Shown: one piece after another, positions 1-7,364 of the stretch
How the letters are laid out: every line of letters begins with the position of its first letter
Numbering within the stretch: position 1 is the first letter of the stretch
DNA from: a virus
Virus record (IMG/VR): IMGVR_UViG_3300020613_000006
Location: 1-46,298 of that record
Strand: one strand, 5' to 3'
Length of the DNA stretch: 46,298 bases
Notes under the pieces: generated by a model
What the model was told of the DNA's origin: nothing
What the model saw: the letters and a program-made list of their open reading frames with translations, nothing else
The model's database searches: none
Position numbers and translations under genes: made by a program

Positions 1-172
1 GTAAATTCTGTTGTACTTGTTTTCTGGTTGTTTCGGACTCGTCCTGTCGGCGCTCAGAAGGTTCAAGCCAGTAAGGTAAACGAGAGGGTTGTCCACTCTG
101 ATAAGCGTTCCACGCCGGTAAATTCTGTTGTACTTGTTTTCTGGTTGTTTCGGACTCGTCCTGTCGGCGCTC
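1..172. repeat. 117-bp-period direct repeat in the tape measure gene
   Basis: Positions 1-55 and 118-172 are the same sequence, so the period is 117 bp (39 codons) and the reading frame is kept. The first copy is cut by the window edge, so the true repeat may be longer or have more copies. It encodes a tandem ERRQDESETTRKQVQQNL-type unit. It could be real tape-measure length variation or an assembly stop at a repeat. Confidence 0.85.
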
Positions 173-1255
173 CACATACTTCTGAACTTCCGGCGTGGTT
201 TTACGCTGACCGATAAGAGCCTGTCCAAACTCGTCCCATGTCGGAGCGGTACGTAAGTTCTGGTAATACTCAGAACCACCAAATACAGAGTTTAAACCCT
301 TATCAACCCATGGTTCAGTAGCTATCGAGATACCAGCAGCAGTAGCTACCGGACCAGCACCACGTAAAATAGCCGCACCCGGAATGCCGAATTTGCTCAA
401 CATCGCACCGATTGATGATAATGTAAGCCCACCGGCGACAACCATACCACCTTCCAAAGCTGATTTGGTCTCCTCAGGATTCTTCTGCGTAAAATCGTTG
501 AATGTCGATGTGTATTCTTTCGCCTTGTTGACCAGACTGGTCATATCATCCAGCATGATAACACCCAGCGTATTACTGGCTTTGTCAAGCTCGAGATTCA
601 CCTCTTTCCACGCCTGTGAATACTCGTACTGTTTAGCGTTCAGTTCTTCGGTATAGCCGAGTTGTGTGGCGAGTTGTCGACTGTGCTCATCGACATATTT
701 ACCACCCTGTTGCCACAGTTTAAATTCAGCGTCGGTAAGTCCGAGCACTGACGCCATGTTGCGGCGTCGCTCTTCAACAGTAGCGAGTGAATCACCCTGT
801 ACCTTCGAGAACTGGTCCGCCGCCAGAGCAATAAATTCATAAGCGTTTTTTGCTCTGGACAATGCAGATGCGTCAAATCCGGCAGCACCGAGTGAACGTA
901 ACCAGTCGCCACCCTGACCCATTTTTATGGACGATAGCTTATTCTCAAGGTCAACAATGCGACCGGATGCGTCATCAGCATTTCCACCCAGCTCAGTAAG
1001 TGCAACACCGTAACCCTGCACCCATACAGGTGATGTGTTCGTGCGATAGAGCTGGTCCTGTAATTTACGACTCTTCTCAGCCATCTGGTCAACTTTGACA
1101 CCCGCACCCACAACAGCGGATGCCATCGCTGCACCGATACCCAGTGTGGAAGATTTGATGCGGTCCATCGACTGAGTGACCTTTTTCTCGCCAGATTCAA
1201 AATCACTAACGTCGAGGCCGATACCCACGAGAAAAGATGTTATAACGTTCGCCAT
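1..1255 (-). CDS. Tape measure protein, N-terminal part (runs off left edge)
   Basis: An open frame of about 418 codons starts at the ATG at 1255 and has no stop before the window edge. The start overlaps the stop of the preceding baseplate gene (TAATG). The N-terminus (MANVITSFLVGIGLDVSDFE) is typical of phage tape measure proteins. It is followed by charged helical sequence and, at about residues 250-300, a Gly/Ala-rich hydrophobic stretch that could be membrane-active. A tape measure protein sets tail length and is ejected during DNA entry. The position downstream of sheath, tube and frameshifted chaperone supports the call. The last visible part is a 39-residue unit beginning ERRQDESETTRKQ that starts to repeat. 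The C-terminus is missing. Confidence 0.8.
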   Translation of the reverse strand, partial: MANVITSFLVGIGLDVSDFESGEKKVTQSMDRIKSSTLGIGAAMASAVVGAGVKVDQMAEKSRKLQDQLYRTNTSPVWVQGYGVALTELGGNADDASGRIVDLENKLSSIKMGQGGDWLRSLGAAGFDASALSRAKNAYEFIALAADQFSKVQGDSLATVEERRRNMASVLGLTDAEFKLWQQGGKYVDEHSRQLATQLGYTEELNAKQYEYSQAWKEVNLELDKASNTLGVIMLDDMTSLVNKAKEYTSTFNDFTQKNPEETKSALEGGMVVAGGLTLSSIGAMLSKFGIPGAAILRGAGPVATAAGISIATEPWVDKGLNSVFGGSEYYQNLRTAPTWDEFGQALIGQRKTTPEVQKYVERRQDESETTRKQVQQNLPAWNAYQSGQPSRLPYWLEPSERRQDESETTRKQVQQNL

Positions 1256-1551
1256 TATTCAGTTACCCACACCAGATGATTATCGACGCCCAGATTATCA
1301 AGCGTCACCTCGTCACCTACAAACACAAAGCGACCCACTCCTGCGCGGTAATTAGCCGCGATATCCGCACCCGGTACAAGCATTGCACCTGTGACAAGAT
1401 ACGCACCATTGCGCAAAATGTTTACCGTCCATGCGGGCTTGTCCAGATACGACAGGTAATCAATTTCAAAATCCAGATAGTTATCACCGAGTGTTACGCC
1501 GAAACGCTGGTGTGCATTTGCTGAACCGCAGGAAAGAGGAATTTCAGTCAT
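1255..1551 (-). CDS. Baseplate plug-like protein (DUF6983-type)
   Basis: This 98-residue protein begins MTEIPLSCGSANAHQRFGVT and is rich in beta-strands. It resembles the phage baseplate plug family found in small myoviruses; this is family recall, not a search. The start overlaps the stop of the upstream gene at 1548, and its own stop overlaps the tape measure ATG, so translation is probably coupled across all three genes. It is expected to be a small central baseplate component. An alternative is an unspecified tail-tip protein. Confidence 0.55.
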   Translation of the reverse strand: MTEIPLSCGSANAHQRFGVTLGDNYLDFEIDYLSYLDKPAWTVNILRNGAYLVTGAMLVPGADIAANYRAGVGRFVFVGDEVTLDNLGVDNHLVWVTE

Positions 1552-2207
1552 GAGAAGATACCATCCAGAACGTTAGTTGCTGCTTCATTAACCTTCGCCG
1601 ACGCATCCTTGACAGCCTGGCGACCTTTGTTAATTGTCGCAGCGATACCGGATTTAGCAGGGTCACCATCACGTAGCATAGCCTGAGAGGGTTGCCCGGA
1701 CACAGGGATACGGTCAAGCGTGATAAGTTCCTGCAATTCAGCGACGAAAATTAAACCCTGCTCATTTTCCGGGTTTTTCGTTCGACCGATACGTGCTATG
1801 ACCATGTTTCTAAGCTGAACATCACCCGCATCGATATCAAACGGGTCTCCCGCAACCATCAGATTGATAAGAAATTCAAGCGTGGTGCTGGCGCGTGTTT
1901 CATTACTTCCCGCAAGAAAGCCCGCAGCCAGACCTGCTACAGTTGCAACGTAAGGATTGTTCGTGAGATTGGATAACCCACCAGCAAAGAAGTCGGTGAG
2001 TTGCACCTTTAGCGGATTGTTACTGATTGCTCCGGTCATTGTCCACTTAACAGGTTGAATGATGCGGTGGTCATTGACATTGACGCCCGTTTCCACGGGG
2101 TAGCTTGTCCATTCGACCGATGCGTCGAGACTGTCCTCCAGTATCGCGTCAAACGAGTAACCGGCGATTGTGGGAGCCTGTCTTGTAAAGATATTAATGA
2201 TGCTCAT
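1548..2207 (-). CDS. Dit-like baseplate/tail protein
   Basis: This 219-residue protein starts at the ATG at 2207 (MSIINIFTRQAP), inside the last codons of the frameshift extension of the chaperone gene. The N-terminal half, with the segment SFDAILEDSLDASVEWTSYP, resembles the N-terminal domain of Dit-like tail proteins that ring the tail tube end. The C-terminal 50 residues are Ala/Lys-rich and helical. The upstream in-frame codons at 2228 lack a good ribosome site, so the later start was chosen. Its place between chaperone and tape measure is unusual for a baseplate protein. Confidence 0.6.
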   Translation of the reverse strand: MSIINIFTRQAPTIAGYSFDAILEDSLDASVEWTSYPVETGVNVNDHRIIQPVKWTMTGAISNNPLKVQLTDFFAGGLSNLTNNPYVATVAGLAAGFLAGSNETRASTTLEFLINLMVAGDPFDIDAGDVQLRNMVIARIGRTKNPENEQGLIFVAELQELITLDRIPVSGQPSQAMLRDGDPAKSGIAATINKGRQAVKDASAKVNEAATNVLDGIFS

Positions 2208-2756
2208 TCCAGTTATCCACCATCTCATTCATTGCCTGATTAAACCGCTCAACGTCAGCCAGTGACACGCTGCCATCATTCAGTTGCGCCCATGTACACA
2301 GGGGTGGGCATATACCATTAACCCCCGTACATGGGCGCATGAAATACCAGTTTACTCCTGTTGTGGAGTTACCGGCGGTACGGTTACGTCTTTTAGGGCG
2401 TCGCTCAAGTAGGTAAAAAAATCCTCATAATTCCACAGGGTGAGTTGTGCAAGAAGTTTGTTGTACTGCACCATCTTACCCTGAAAATCTGCAACGTTAA
2501 CTTTCGTCTGAGTACCCGCAATGAACGCCTTACTCAGCAGTGTGTCAGACACGCGACGTTTATAGCTCGTCGGCATGGACATGAACATAGGTGTCAGGAT
2601 TTCTTCACCCATTTCAAGGCTGGTACGGGCGGCAACGGTTGCACGCTGAATCACTTCTGAACTGATGAGTGACAACACTTCATCCTGCTCCAGCGCTGAC
2701 GGCATTGAAGCGTTGATAGTCATTGACCCGATTGTAAAAGACTGAATAGTTGACAT
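2194..2756 (-). CDS. Tail assembly chaperone with probable -1 frameshift extension
   Basis: The frame-0 product is 134 residues (MSTIQSFTIGSMTI..., stop at 2352), with SD GGGGAG before the ATG. The -1 frame stays open across this stop and continues for about 53 residues, ending at 2194. The extension (VNWYFM, then WAQLNDGSVSLADVERFN) has the look of the T part of lambda G/GT-type chaperones, and the long product would be 187 residues. A strong stem-loop lies just after the frame-0 stop. A candidate slippery run, CTAAAAG, lies near 2390-2396, but the exact site is uncertain. These proteins coat the tape measure during tube assembly. The position between tube and tape measure fits. Confidence 0.75.
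2286..2338 (-). promoter_or_regulatory. Stem-loop downstream of the chaperone frame-0 stop
   Basis: A perfect 12-bp inverted repeat (GCGCCCATGTAC at 2286-2297 and its complement at 2327-2338) encloses a second GGGGT/ACCCC pairing. In the minus-strand mRNA the stem begins 13 nt after the frame-0 stop codon of the chaperone and lies within the -1 extension. It is a plausible frameshift-stimulating structure. Confidence 0.55.
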
Positions 2757-2816
2757 GTGTTACTCCCCGGATGTTAGTGGTTAAAGTGTACCGTGCGGGG
2801 TGATTATAATCAATTG

Positions 2817-2845
2817 TTGACGAGTGCGTCAAAGTGGGTTAAAGT
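2817..2845 (+). promoter_or_regulatory. Operator-promoter 1
   Basis: The 16-bp palindrome TTGACGAGTGCGTCAA lies at 2817-2832. Its left half is the -35 hexamer. A TAAAGT -10 follows after 17 bp at 2840-2845. It would drive the small plus-strand genes at 2865-3061 against the late tail transcript. Confidence 0.75.
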
Positions 2846-2902
2846 TAGGTCATCAATAACAGAGATGAGTGTGAGAGATGCGATCATTCAGACAGATTTT
2901 AC

Positions 2903-3061
2903 ATGGGTGTAAAAAAACACAAGTACAGATACGTGAGAAGAATAAGATGGTATGAAGATGGGTATCGTCAGGGAATGCGGTCAAGATTAATATGTATACA
3001 TTGTTTTGAAATCATCGATACAGACCGGAGAATTATGGACTACGGGTTCTTACCGGATTAA
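2903..3061 (+). CDS. Small basic protein of unknown function
   Basis: This 52-residue frame begins MGVKKHKYRYVRRIRWYEDG and is strongly basic in its first half, with a CIHC pair near residue 36. It lies between operator-promoter 1 and a terminator, opposite to all flanking tail genes. It has no clear SD of its own. A 15-codon frame starting at 2865 (MSVRDAIIQTDFTWV) ends across its ATG, so reinitiation from that leader peptide is possible. I do not recognise a family. A DNA- or RNA-binding role is only suggested by charge. It is too short for common ORF cut-offs. Confidence 0.5.
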   Translation: MGVKKHKYRYVRRIRWYEDGYRQGMRSRLICIHCFEIIDTDRRIMDYGFLPD

Positions 3062-3082
3062 AAAAGGCCCCGTAAGGGGCCT
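3059..3082 (-). terminator. Terminator after tail tube gene
   Basis: GGCCCC at 3066-3071 pairs with GGGGCC at 3076-3081 around a 4-nt loop. On the minus strand it is followed by a run of T residues, which is a good intrinsic terminator. On the plus strand it is followed by TCTGTTTT, so it may also stop the small plus-strand transcript. Confidence 0.8.
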
Positions 3083-3087
3083 CTGTT

Positions 3088-3501
3088 TTACTTACCACCG
3101 CGAGTGGCCGTCCAACTGTTGAATTCCATAATGAACTGGTCATCACTGATGGTTGTACCAGCGCGACCACGTGTACCATCGTTCACAATTGCACCCTCAG
3201 CACCAACAGCGGTATCCAGTGTGCCAATCTGCGTCCACGTCAATTCAATGTTCGCACGACTGTTATACAGACCCTGCATGTACGCACTGTCTGGTGAGCC
3301 GGGGTTGAGGTAAATGGTTACACGGCGACCCGGATTGATACGGTCCAGACGTGTAGCATTACCACCCTGACCACGACGAATCTGTGTAGTCTGGTCAATC
3401 GGTTCGTCAGTGTAAGGTGTGGCGGTATCACCCCAGTCACTGATAACACGCCCATTTACCGTGAGGACTGAACCAGCTGTGGAAAAATTATTGATACTCA
3501 A
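3088..3501 (-). CDS. Tail tube protein (DUF3277)
   Basis: This 137-residue protein has the length and sequence character of DUF3277 tail tube proteins of small myoviruses, including the segments VNGRVISDWGDTATPY and NPGRRVTIYLNPGSPDS. It polymerises inside the sheath. It immediately follows the sheath gene. The start is TTG at 3501, with SD GGAGG 8 nt upstream and no nearby in-frame ATG. A strong terminator follows. Confidence 0.85.
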   Translation of the reverse strand: MSINNFSTAGSVLTVNGRVISDWGDTATPYTDEPIDQTTQIRRGQGGNATRLDRINPGRRVTIYLNPGSPDSAYMQGLYNSRANIELTWTQIGTLDTAVGAEGAIVNDGTRGRAGTTISDDQFIMEFNSWTATRGGK

Positions 3502-3516
3502 CTTTTAGTCCTCCGA

Positions 3517-4653
3517 TTAATAAACGTCAACAGTGACGTCAGCAATATGAATCGCACCAGCTTTGAACACGCGGATGCGAATCGGTGCAGATTTACGTGC
3601 AGCACGGTCAGCGTCTGACAGGTCCAGAATATCTTCTGGCTGGGTCAGAATTTCATAACCTTCCGTGTACGCATCCAGACCGGTGTCCGGGTCAATATAG
3701 TTACGTGGTCCCAGATAGTTGTTACGCACGTACTGTTCACACACACGTTTAGCCGCACCAATAAGAACCGCCTGACCAACTGGAGTCTGTGCAAGTTTGG
3801 TCGTCTGGTTAGCAAGTGCATTATACAGGCCCACACGCAGGGAGTTAACAAACGCGTCAAGGTTAACCACATCATCAATGAACTCGCCATAAGTGGAATG
3901 TGTCCACGTGTTTAGCCAGCGTCCTACATCTTTTGAACCCTGCAAATCCAGCACACTGTAAAATGCGACTTTCTTCGCAATCATAGCTGCATACGCGGTG
4001 TCAGTCAGGTCTTCCGCAGCCACGCCAGGAGATTTTTTAAACTCGCCCGTAATGGTTGAGTTATCCGCACTGTAGTTCACCACAGCAAAGTGTTTAATCA
4101 GCGCGTAAGCCGCGTACGGGTCTGTTGCGTGGGCAACCGTAAACGCGTGACGATAACCCAGCGTGTTAAGCTGTGAGGCAATATCGTTTGTGGTGGCCGG
4201 GTTACGAATGGCTGTCGCCGCCGTACCGGTCTGACTGTTCGGGAACATGATATTGTTGGTGTCGCAGAAAGATGCGATATCCAACACCTTTTGTGCAACA
4301 GCAAGGACATCAGCAGTAAACAGCGTCCAGTACCACCAGTTAGCATCGAATGCTTTCACCAGTGTTGCAGTGACGTTCGCATCAGTGCCATCGGTTGCCC
4401 ACACGGTGACGGAAGATACTGCCGGAGTGGAGCCGAGCCATTTTGCAGCCGCCTTGTAAGTTTCACTGGTGGTTGCAAAATCCGTTGCCATACTTTTGAG
4501 GTTGAAATAAGTACGCGTGGTATTTTTAGCAAACCCGACAGGTAAATCCGTCGGTTTGGCAAAAAGCATCGCAGATGCAAAGTTTGCCGTATTCAGTCCC
4601 GCCGGAGAAATCCGGGTTGTAATTGGGATGATATTTTCAACAGGATAACTCAT
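3517..4653 (-). CDS. Tail sheath protein (DUF3383)
   Basis: This 378-residue protein begins MSYPVENIIPITTRISPAGL and matches the DUF3383 contractile sheath family in length and sequence character. Near the C-terminus the segments NNYLGPRNYIDPDTGLDAY and APIRIRVFKAGAIH fit the conserved sheath core. Its contraction drives the tube through the envelope. A TATAAT hexamer on the minus strand at 4694-4689, overlapping the end of the preceding gene, could be a late -10 element, but it has no clear -35. A perfect ACGAGGCCTCGT palindrome (4656-4667) sits in the leader. Confidence 0.88.
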   Translation of the reverse strand: MSYPVENIIPITTRISPAGLNTANFASAMLFAKPTDLPVGFAKNTTRTYFNLKSMATDFATTSETYKAAAKWLGSTPAVSSVTVWATDGTDANVTATLVKAFDANWWYWTLFTADVLAVAQKVLDIASFCDTNNIMFPNSQTGTAATAIRNPATTNDIASQLNTLGYRHAFTVAHATDPYAAYALIKHFAVVNYSADNSTITGEFKKSPGVAAEDLTDTAYAAMIAKKVAFYSVLDLQGSKDVGRWLNTWTHSTYGEFIDDVVNLDAFVNSLRVGLYNALANQTTKLAQTPVGQAVLIGAAKRVCEQYVRNNYLGPRNYIDPDTGLDAYTEGYEILTQPEDILDLSDADRAARKSAPIRIRVFKAGAIHIADVTVDVY

Positions 4654-4689
4654 TTACGAGGCCTCGTTAGCGTGTGTACACGTTGACCA

Positions 4690-5274
4690 TTATATCGAAA
4701 TTTCACCGGATTGATAGTTCACACCAGGTTCGGTGTCAACATATCTTAACTGAAGCGTGCCGTTTTCGAAATATATCTGGTCCATACCCTCACCAATGGT
4801 GAAAGGAACGTGCAAAATATTATTCACATCGTCGATATTTACCGTTTCATACATCAGTCGAATGGTAATTTCTGCACGTTGTTCAAATTTACTCGCCTGT
4901 AAAGCGGTCAGATTATTCACAGGTTGAGTACCACCCCAGCCGATACCGTGTTTGAATAAATCCCACGTAACGGAGGGGAGCTTGTGGCATTCTTTCAGGA
5001 GTTCCGCACGTCTCAGTGCTTCACCGCGATAGAAGTTAATCTGACAACTCGCCACAATCTGTGAGCGCACTTCTGTGCGTATCTGGTCGTTAGGGAGGTC
5101 AGAGGTATAGATGTTCGCCTGACCCCTCTCAGAAACGCTCTGACGCGGTCTGACGGTGCAATACTCAATGTTCGCCGGAGCAGGTGCGTTAGGGTCAGCA
5201 ATGACACACTCTGGTACACCTGTCACACGCATAATGTGTGGTCGCAGAATTTGAAAGATTTCGATATCGGTCAT
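4690..5274 (-). CDS. Neck/tail terminator protein (LIC_12616-like)
   Basis: This 194-residue protein (MTDIEIFQILRPHIMRVTGV) resembles the LIC_12616-type neck or tail-terminator proteins that cap the tail next to the head. The conserved-looking core includes SQIVASCQINFYRGEALRRA. The start overlaps the stop of the upstream gene (ATGA). It lies between the head-closure gene and the sheath, where such a protein is expected. Assignment is from family recall and gene order. Confidence 0.65.
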   Translation of the reverse strand: MTDIEIFQILRPHIMRVTGVPECVIADPNAPAPANIEYCTVRPRQSVSERGQANIYTSDLPNDQIRTEVRSQIVASCQINFYRGEALRRAELLKECHKLPSVTWDLFKHGIGWGGTQPVNNLTALQASKFEQRAEITIRLMYETVNIDDVNNILHVPFTIGEGMDQIYFENGTLQLRYVDTEPGVNYQSGEISI

Positions 5275-5627
5275 GATTGCACATCCAGTCTGTCAACGGT
5301 CACACGGCAGTAATTGCGCCACGGTCTGTTATCGGTGCGGATAATCTTCCATCGCTGTCCCAGAAACACCCATTCGCCCGCAAGCTGAATAGCGTTCAGG
5401 TCACCTGAGTTCACATAAATTTTACGCGGGTCAATCACACGTTCGCCACCCTGACGCAGGAAGTCAATTTCCTTGTCGTTCAGTGGCTGGATATTTACCT
5501 GAAATGCAACAGGGGGTGAAACTGTTTCAACCGGCAGACCATCGACATATGCGAAAGATTTACCAATGTGTGTAGCCGGTACAGACTTAAACACATTGTC
5601 GATGTGTCCCTTCATGTCCAAACTCAT
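5271..5627 (-). CDS. Head closure/neck protein
   Basis: This 118-residue protein contains LAGEWVFLGQRWKIIRTDNRPWRNY near its C-terminus, a pattern typical of small head-closure or collar proteins. SD GAGGG lies 7 nt before the ATG, which directly follows the upstream TAA. It is part of the connector block between the gp10-like protein and the tail terminator. The specific family is not certain. Confidence 0.55.
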   Translation of the reverse strand: MSLDMKGHIDNVFKSVPATHIGKSFAYVDGLPVETVSPPVAFQVNIQPLNDKEIDFLRQGGERVIDPRKIYVNSGDLNAIQLAGEWVFLGQRWKIIRTDNRPWRNYCRVTVDRLDVQS

Positions 5628-6095
5628 TTAAATACCCTCGTCTGGTTTCTGGTCGGTTACTTTGTATGTTACTGCCGCACGCATTGAACCTGTATCGATA
5701 AGAGGATTGTCTGAACCCTTTTTCTCGATGGTGTACGGTGCGTTAGGTGGGTCTCTCAGGTCAGTGATGTACTGCTGAGTTGCGCCTGCTGCAAACGCAC
5801 CAACCTGTTCCATAATCTGGTCATTAGGTAAACCGTGCTCGATACCGGAAGCAATGGTATCCACAATGTCCTGAGTGGCAGACTGTACGCCGGGAAGGAG
5901 CCACGGGCGAGCGGGTATTTTATCGTTGCCGTAATTCTGTAACGCACCGTTCTGTGCCTGCGTCATCGAGCCGTCCTCCACGTTACCCGCATCTTCGTGG
6001 ATACCTACAGTGACGTATTTGTTCCCGCGCAACTTATCCAGTTCACGTTTGATTTCGGCTTGTGCCAGTTGGAAGTCAATAATTTTTACGCTCAT
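5628..6095 (-). CDS. HK97 gp10-like tail completion protein
   Basis: This 155-residue protein has the segments VTVGIHEDAG and IPARPWLLPG, and ends with NPLIDTGSMRAAVTYKV, which is characteristic of HK97 gp10-like and related tail-completion proteins. The ATG at 6095 was preferred to a GTG at 6110; neither has a strong SD. It is the first late gene downstream of the large intergenic repeat R1, so its transcript may start or be regulated within that repeat. Confidence 0.65.
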   Translation of the reverse strand: MSVKIIDFQLAQAEIKRELDKLRGNKYVTVGIHEDAGNVEDGSMTQAQNGALQNYGNDKIPARPWLLPGVQSATQDIVDTIASGIEHGLPNDQIMEQVGAFAAGATQQYITDLRDPPNAPYTIEKKGSDNPLIDTGSMRAAVTYKVTDQKPDEGI

Positions 6096-6134
6096 GTCAA
6101 GGATTATCACACAAGCTGTCGCCGGACGCTACTG

Positions 6135-6331
6135 TACCCCGATGAATGATTTTGTCCTGATTCGGGGTATTTTGTAAGTTATTAATTTATATAGTAATAC
6201 TACTACTTTACCCAAATACCCCGTTAAAATTAACTGTAGGGAGAAAAGAATATAGGTATATGTATATTGTATACATACAAGTAGAATATTTATTAGTACG
6301 GAGTGAAGCACCATCGGGGTTTTGGGTAAAC
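6135..6331. repeat. Intergenic repeat R1
   Basis: This is the first copy of the AT-rich repeat whose second copy lies at 21516-21738. Conserved blocks are separated by diverged AT-rich spacers. An inverted pair (TTTACCCAAATACCCCG at 6208-6223 versus CGGGGTTTTGGGTAAA at 6315-6330) could close a large hairpin or form spaced binding sites. Confidence 0.7.
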
Positions 6332-6381
6332 TAATCTAAGTCATTGATTTGTGGATACACATTTTACCCCAGTGCAGGGCA

Positions 6382-6410
6382 TTGACGAGTCCGTCAGGAG
6401 GTGTTAGACT
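6382..6410 (+). promoter_or_regulatory. Operator-promoter 2
   Basis: The palindrome TTGACGAGTCCGTCAG is at 6382-6397, with its left half as the -35. The spacer is 17 bp and the -10 is TAGACT at 6405-6410. It drives the AP2-like gene and dUTPase. Confidence 0.8.
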
Positions 6411-6441
6411 CGTTCTATAATTTTCAGAGAGGATTTTAAAA

Positions 6442-6807
6442 ATGAGTTTCGCTCAGTTTATTCTCGATAAACATTTTGGTGACACATCTGCACCCGTGAA
6501 AACTGAAAACAAACCGTCAAAAGTTGTTCACGAGAAGAAGAAAAAAGTTAAGCGTGAACGTTTTGTATCATTGCGTCACAAGCACTCGGCACTATGTCCC
6601 GGCGTGCAGCAGACAGAATTTGGATGGATGGTATCAAAAACCATTAATCGAAAAACGTACAGACTAGGAAGTCATTACGATTCATTTGCCAGAGCGCGGA
6701 TTGCTCAAAAGCTATATGAATACTGGTTTTCCGTGGGATTCACCGTAGACGAGATTCCACGGATTCTGTCAGATAAGTATCGTCAGTACGGTAAGAGAAG
6801 GTCTTAA
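6442..6807 (+). CDS. AP2-like DNA-binding protein
   Basis: This 121-residue basic protein has a Lys-rich linker (EKKKKVKRER, residues 31-40) followed by an AP2/ERF-like stretch. GVQQTEFGWMVSKT begins near residue 54, and LGSHYDSFARARIAQKLYEYW resembles the end of AP2 domains. AP2 domains in phages usually accompany HNH homing endonucleases; here no nuclease motif is seen. SD GAGAGGA precedes the ATG. It is the first gene after operator-promoter 2, so it is probably expressed early and may be a regulator or a decayed homing gene. Confidence 0.6.
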   Translation: MSFAQFILDKHFGDTSAPVKTENKPSKVVHEKKKKVKRERFVSLRHKHSALCPGVQQTEFGWMVSKTINRKTYRLGSHYDSFARARIAQKLYEYWFSVGFTVDEIPRILSDKYRQYGKRRS

Positions 6808-6833
6808 TTTAACATGAACGGAGAATTACAGAG

Positions 6834-7301
6834 ATGAATGAGTTGAAAGTACATTTGTGTCGCACTACTGCAAAGATGCCAACATACGCAACGCAGGGAA
6901 GCGCCTGCTTCGATTTATACGCTGCTATTGATAAACCCTATTACTGTTGCGTTGGTGAGCCTGTAACGATTCCTACGGGGCTTAAATTTGACATACCGGA
7001 AGGTTGCGTACTGATGATTTATTCCCGGAGCGGTCACGGGTTTAAAAGTGATGTCCGGTTATCAAATTGTGTCGGCGTCATCGACAGCGATTATGTGGAT
7101 GAAGTGATGGTGAAACTGAGTCAGGATGTTGACCAGTATGAACCGCACGAGGGATTACACGAGATGTTTTGTGTGCAGCCCGGTGACAGAATTGCGCAGG
7201 GTATGCTCATTCCGGTTCAGCGCACACAATTTGTGGAACTGAGTGAACCACCCCGGCGCAAAGGGGAACGCAAGGGTGGTTTCGGGAGTACGGGAAGTTA
7301 A
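6834..7301 (+). CDS. dut: dUTPase
   Basis: This 155-residue protein has all five motifs of trimeric dUTPases: GSACFDLYA (22-30), SRSG (64-67), GVIDSDYVDEV with the catalytic Asp (81-91), GDRIAQ (117-122) and the Gly-rich C-terminal RKGGFGSTG (146-154). It hydrolyses dUTP to dUMP and pyrophosphate, limiting uracil in phage DNA and feeding thymidylate synthesis. SD GGAG lies before the ATG. It forms an early plus-strand pair with the upstream AP2-like gene. Confidence 0.95.
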   Translation: MNELKVHLCRTTAKMPTYATQGSACFDLYAAIDKPYYCCVGEPVTIPTGLKFDIPEGCVLMIYSRSGHGFKSDVRLSNCVGVIDSDYVDEVMVKLSQDVDQYEPHEGLHEMFCVQPGDRIAQGMLIPVQRTQFVELSEPPRRKGERKGGFGSTGS

Positions 7302-7304
7302 TAG

Positions 7305-7333
7305 TTGACGAGTGCGTCAAGAGAGTATAGAGT
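7305..7333 (+). promoter_or_regulatory. Operator-promoter 3
   Basis: The palindrome TTGACGAGTGCGTCAA is at 7305-7320, followed after a 17-bp spacer by TAGAGT at 7328-7333. It lies just after the dUTPase stop and drives the MGCDIH-type gene. Confidence 0.8.
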
Positions 7334-7364
7334 TAGTGTCACTTACAACATAGAGGATAAGAAG

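Larger units (their letters stand above)
6096..6441. other. Divergent intergenic region with repeat R1 (candidate origin)
   Basis: There is no credible gene here. The region is AT-rich and carries repeat R1 (6135-6331), which is also present at 21.5 kb. Shared blocks are CGGGGTATTTTGTAAGTTA (6163-6181), TACTACTACTTTACCC-AATACCCCGTTAAAA (about 6199-6228), and ATTAGTACGGAGTGAAGC followed by CGGGGTTTTGGGTAAA (6292-6330). The GGGGT-containing motifs occur in both orientations, like iterons. Operator-promoter 2 follows at 6382. Possible roles are replication origin, late promoter control or antitermination RNA. Confidence 0.6.

Noticed and set aside
6129-6314. 61-codon minus frame in the intergenic repeat
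   Set aside because: It is composed of AT-rich repeat sequence, has no SD, and the second repeat copy does not keep the frame.
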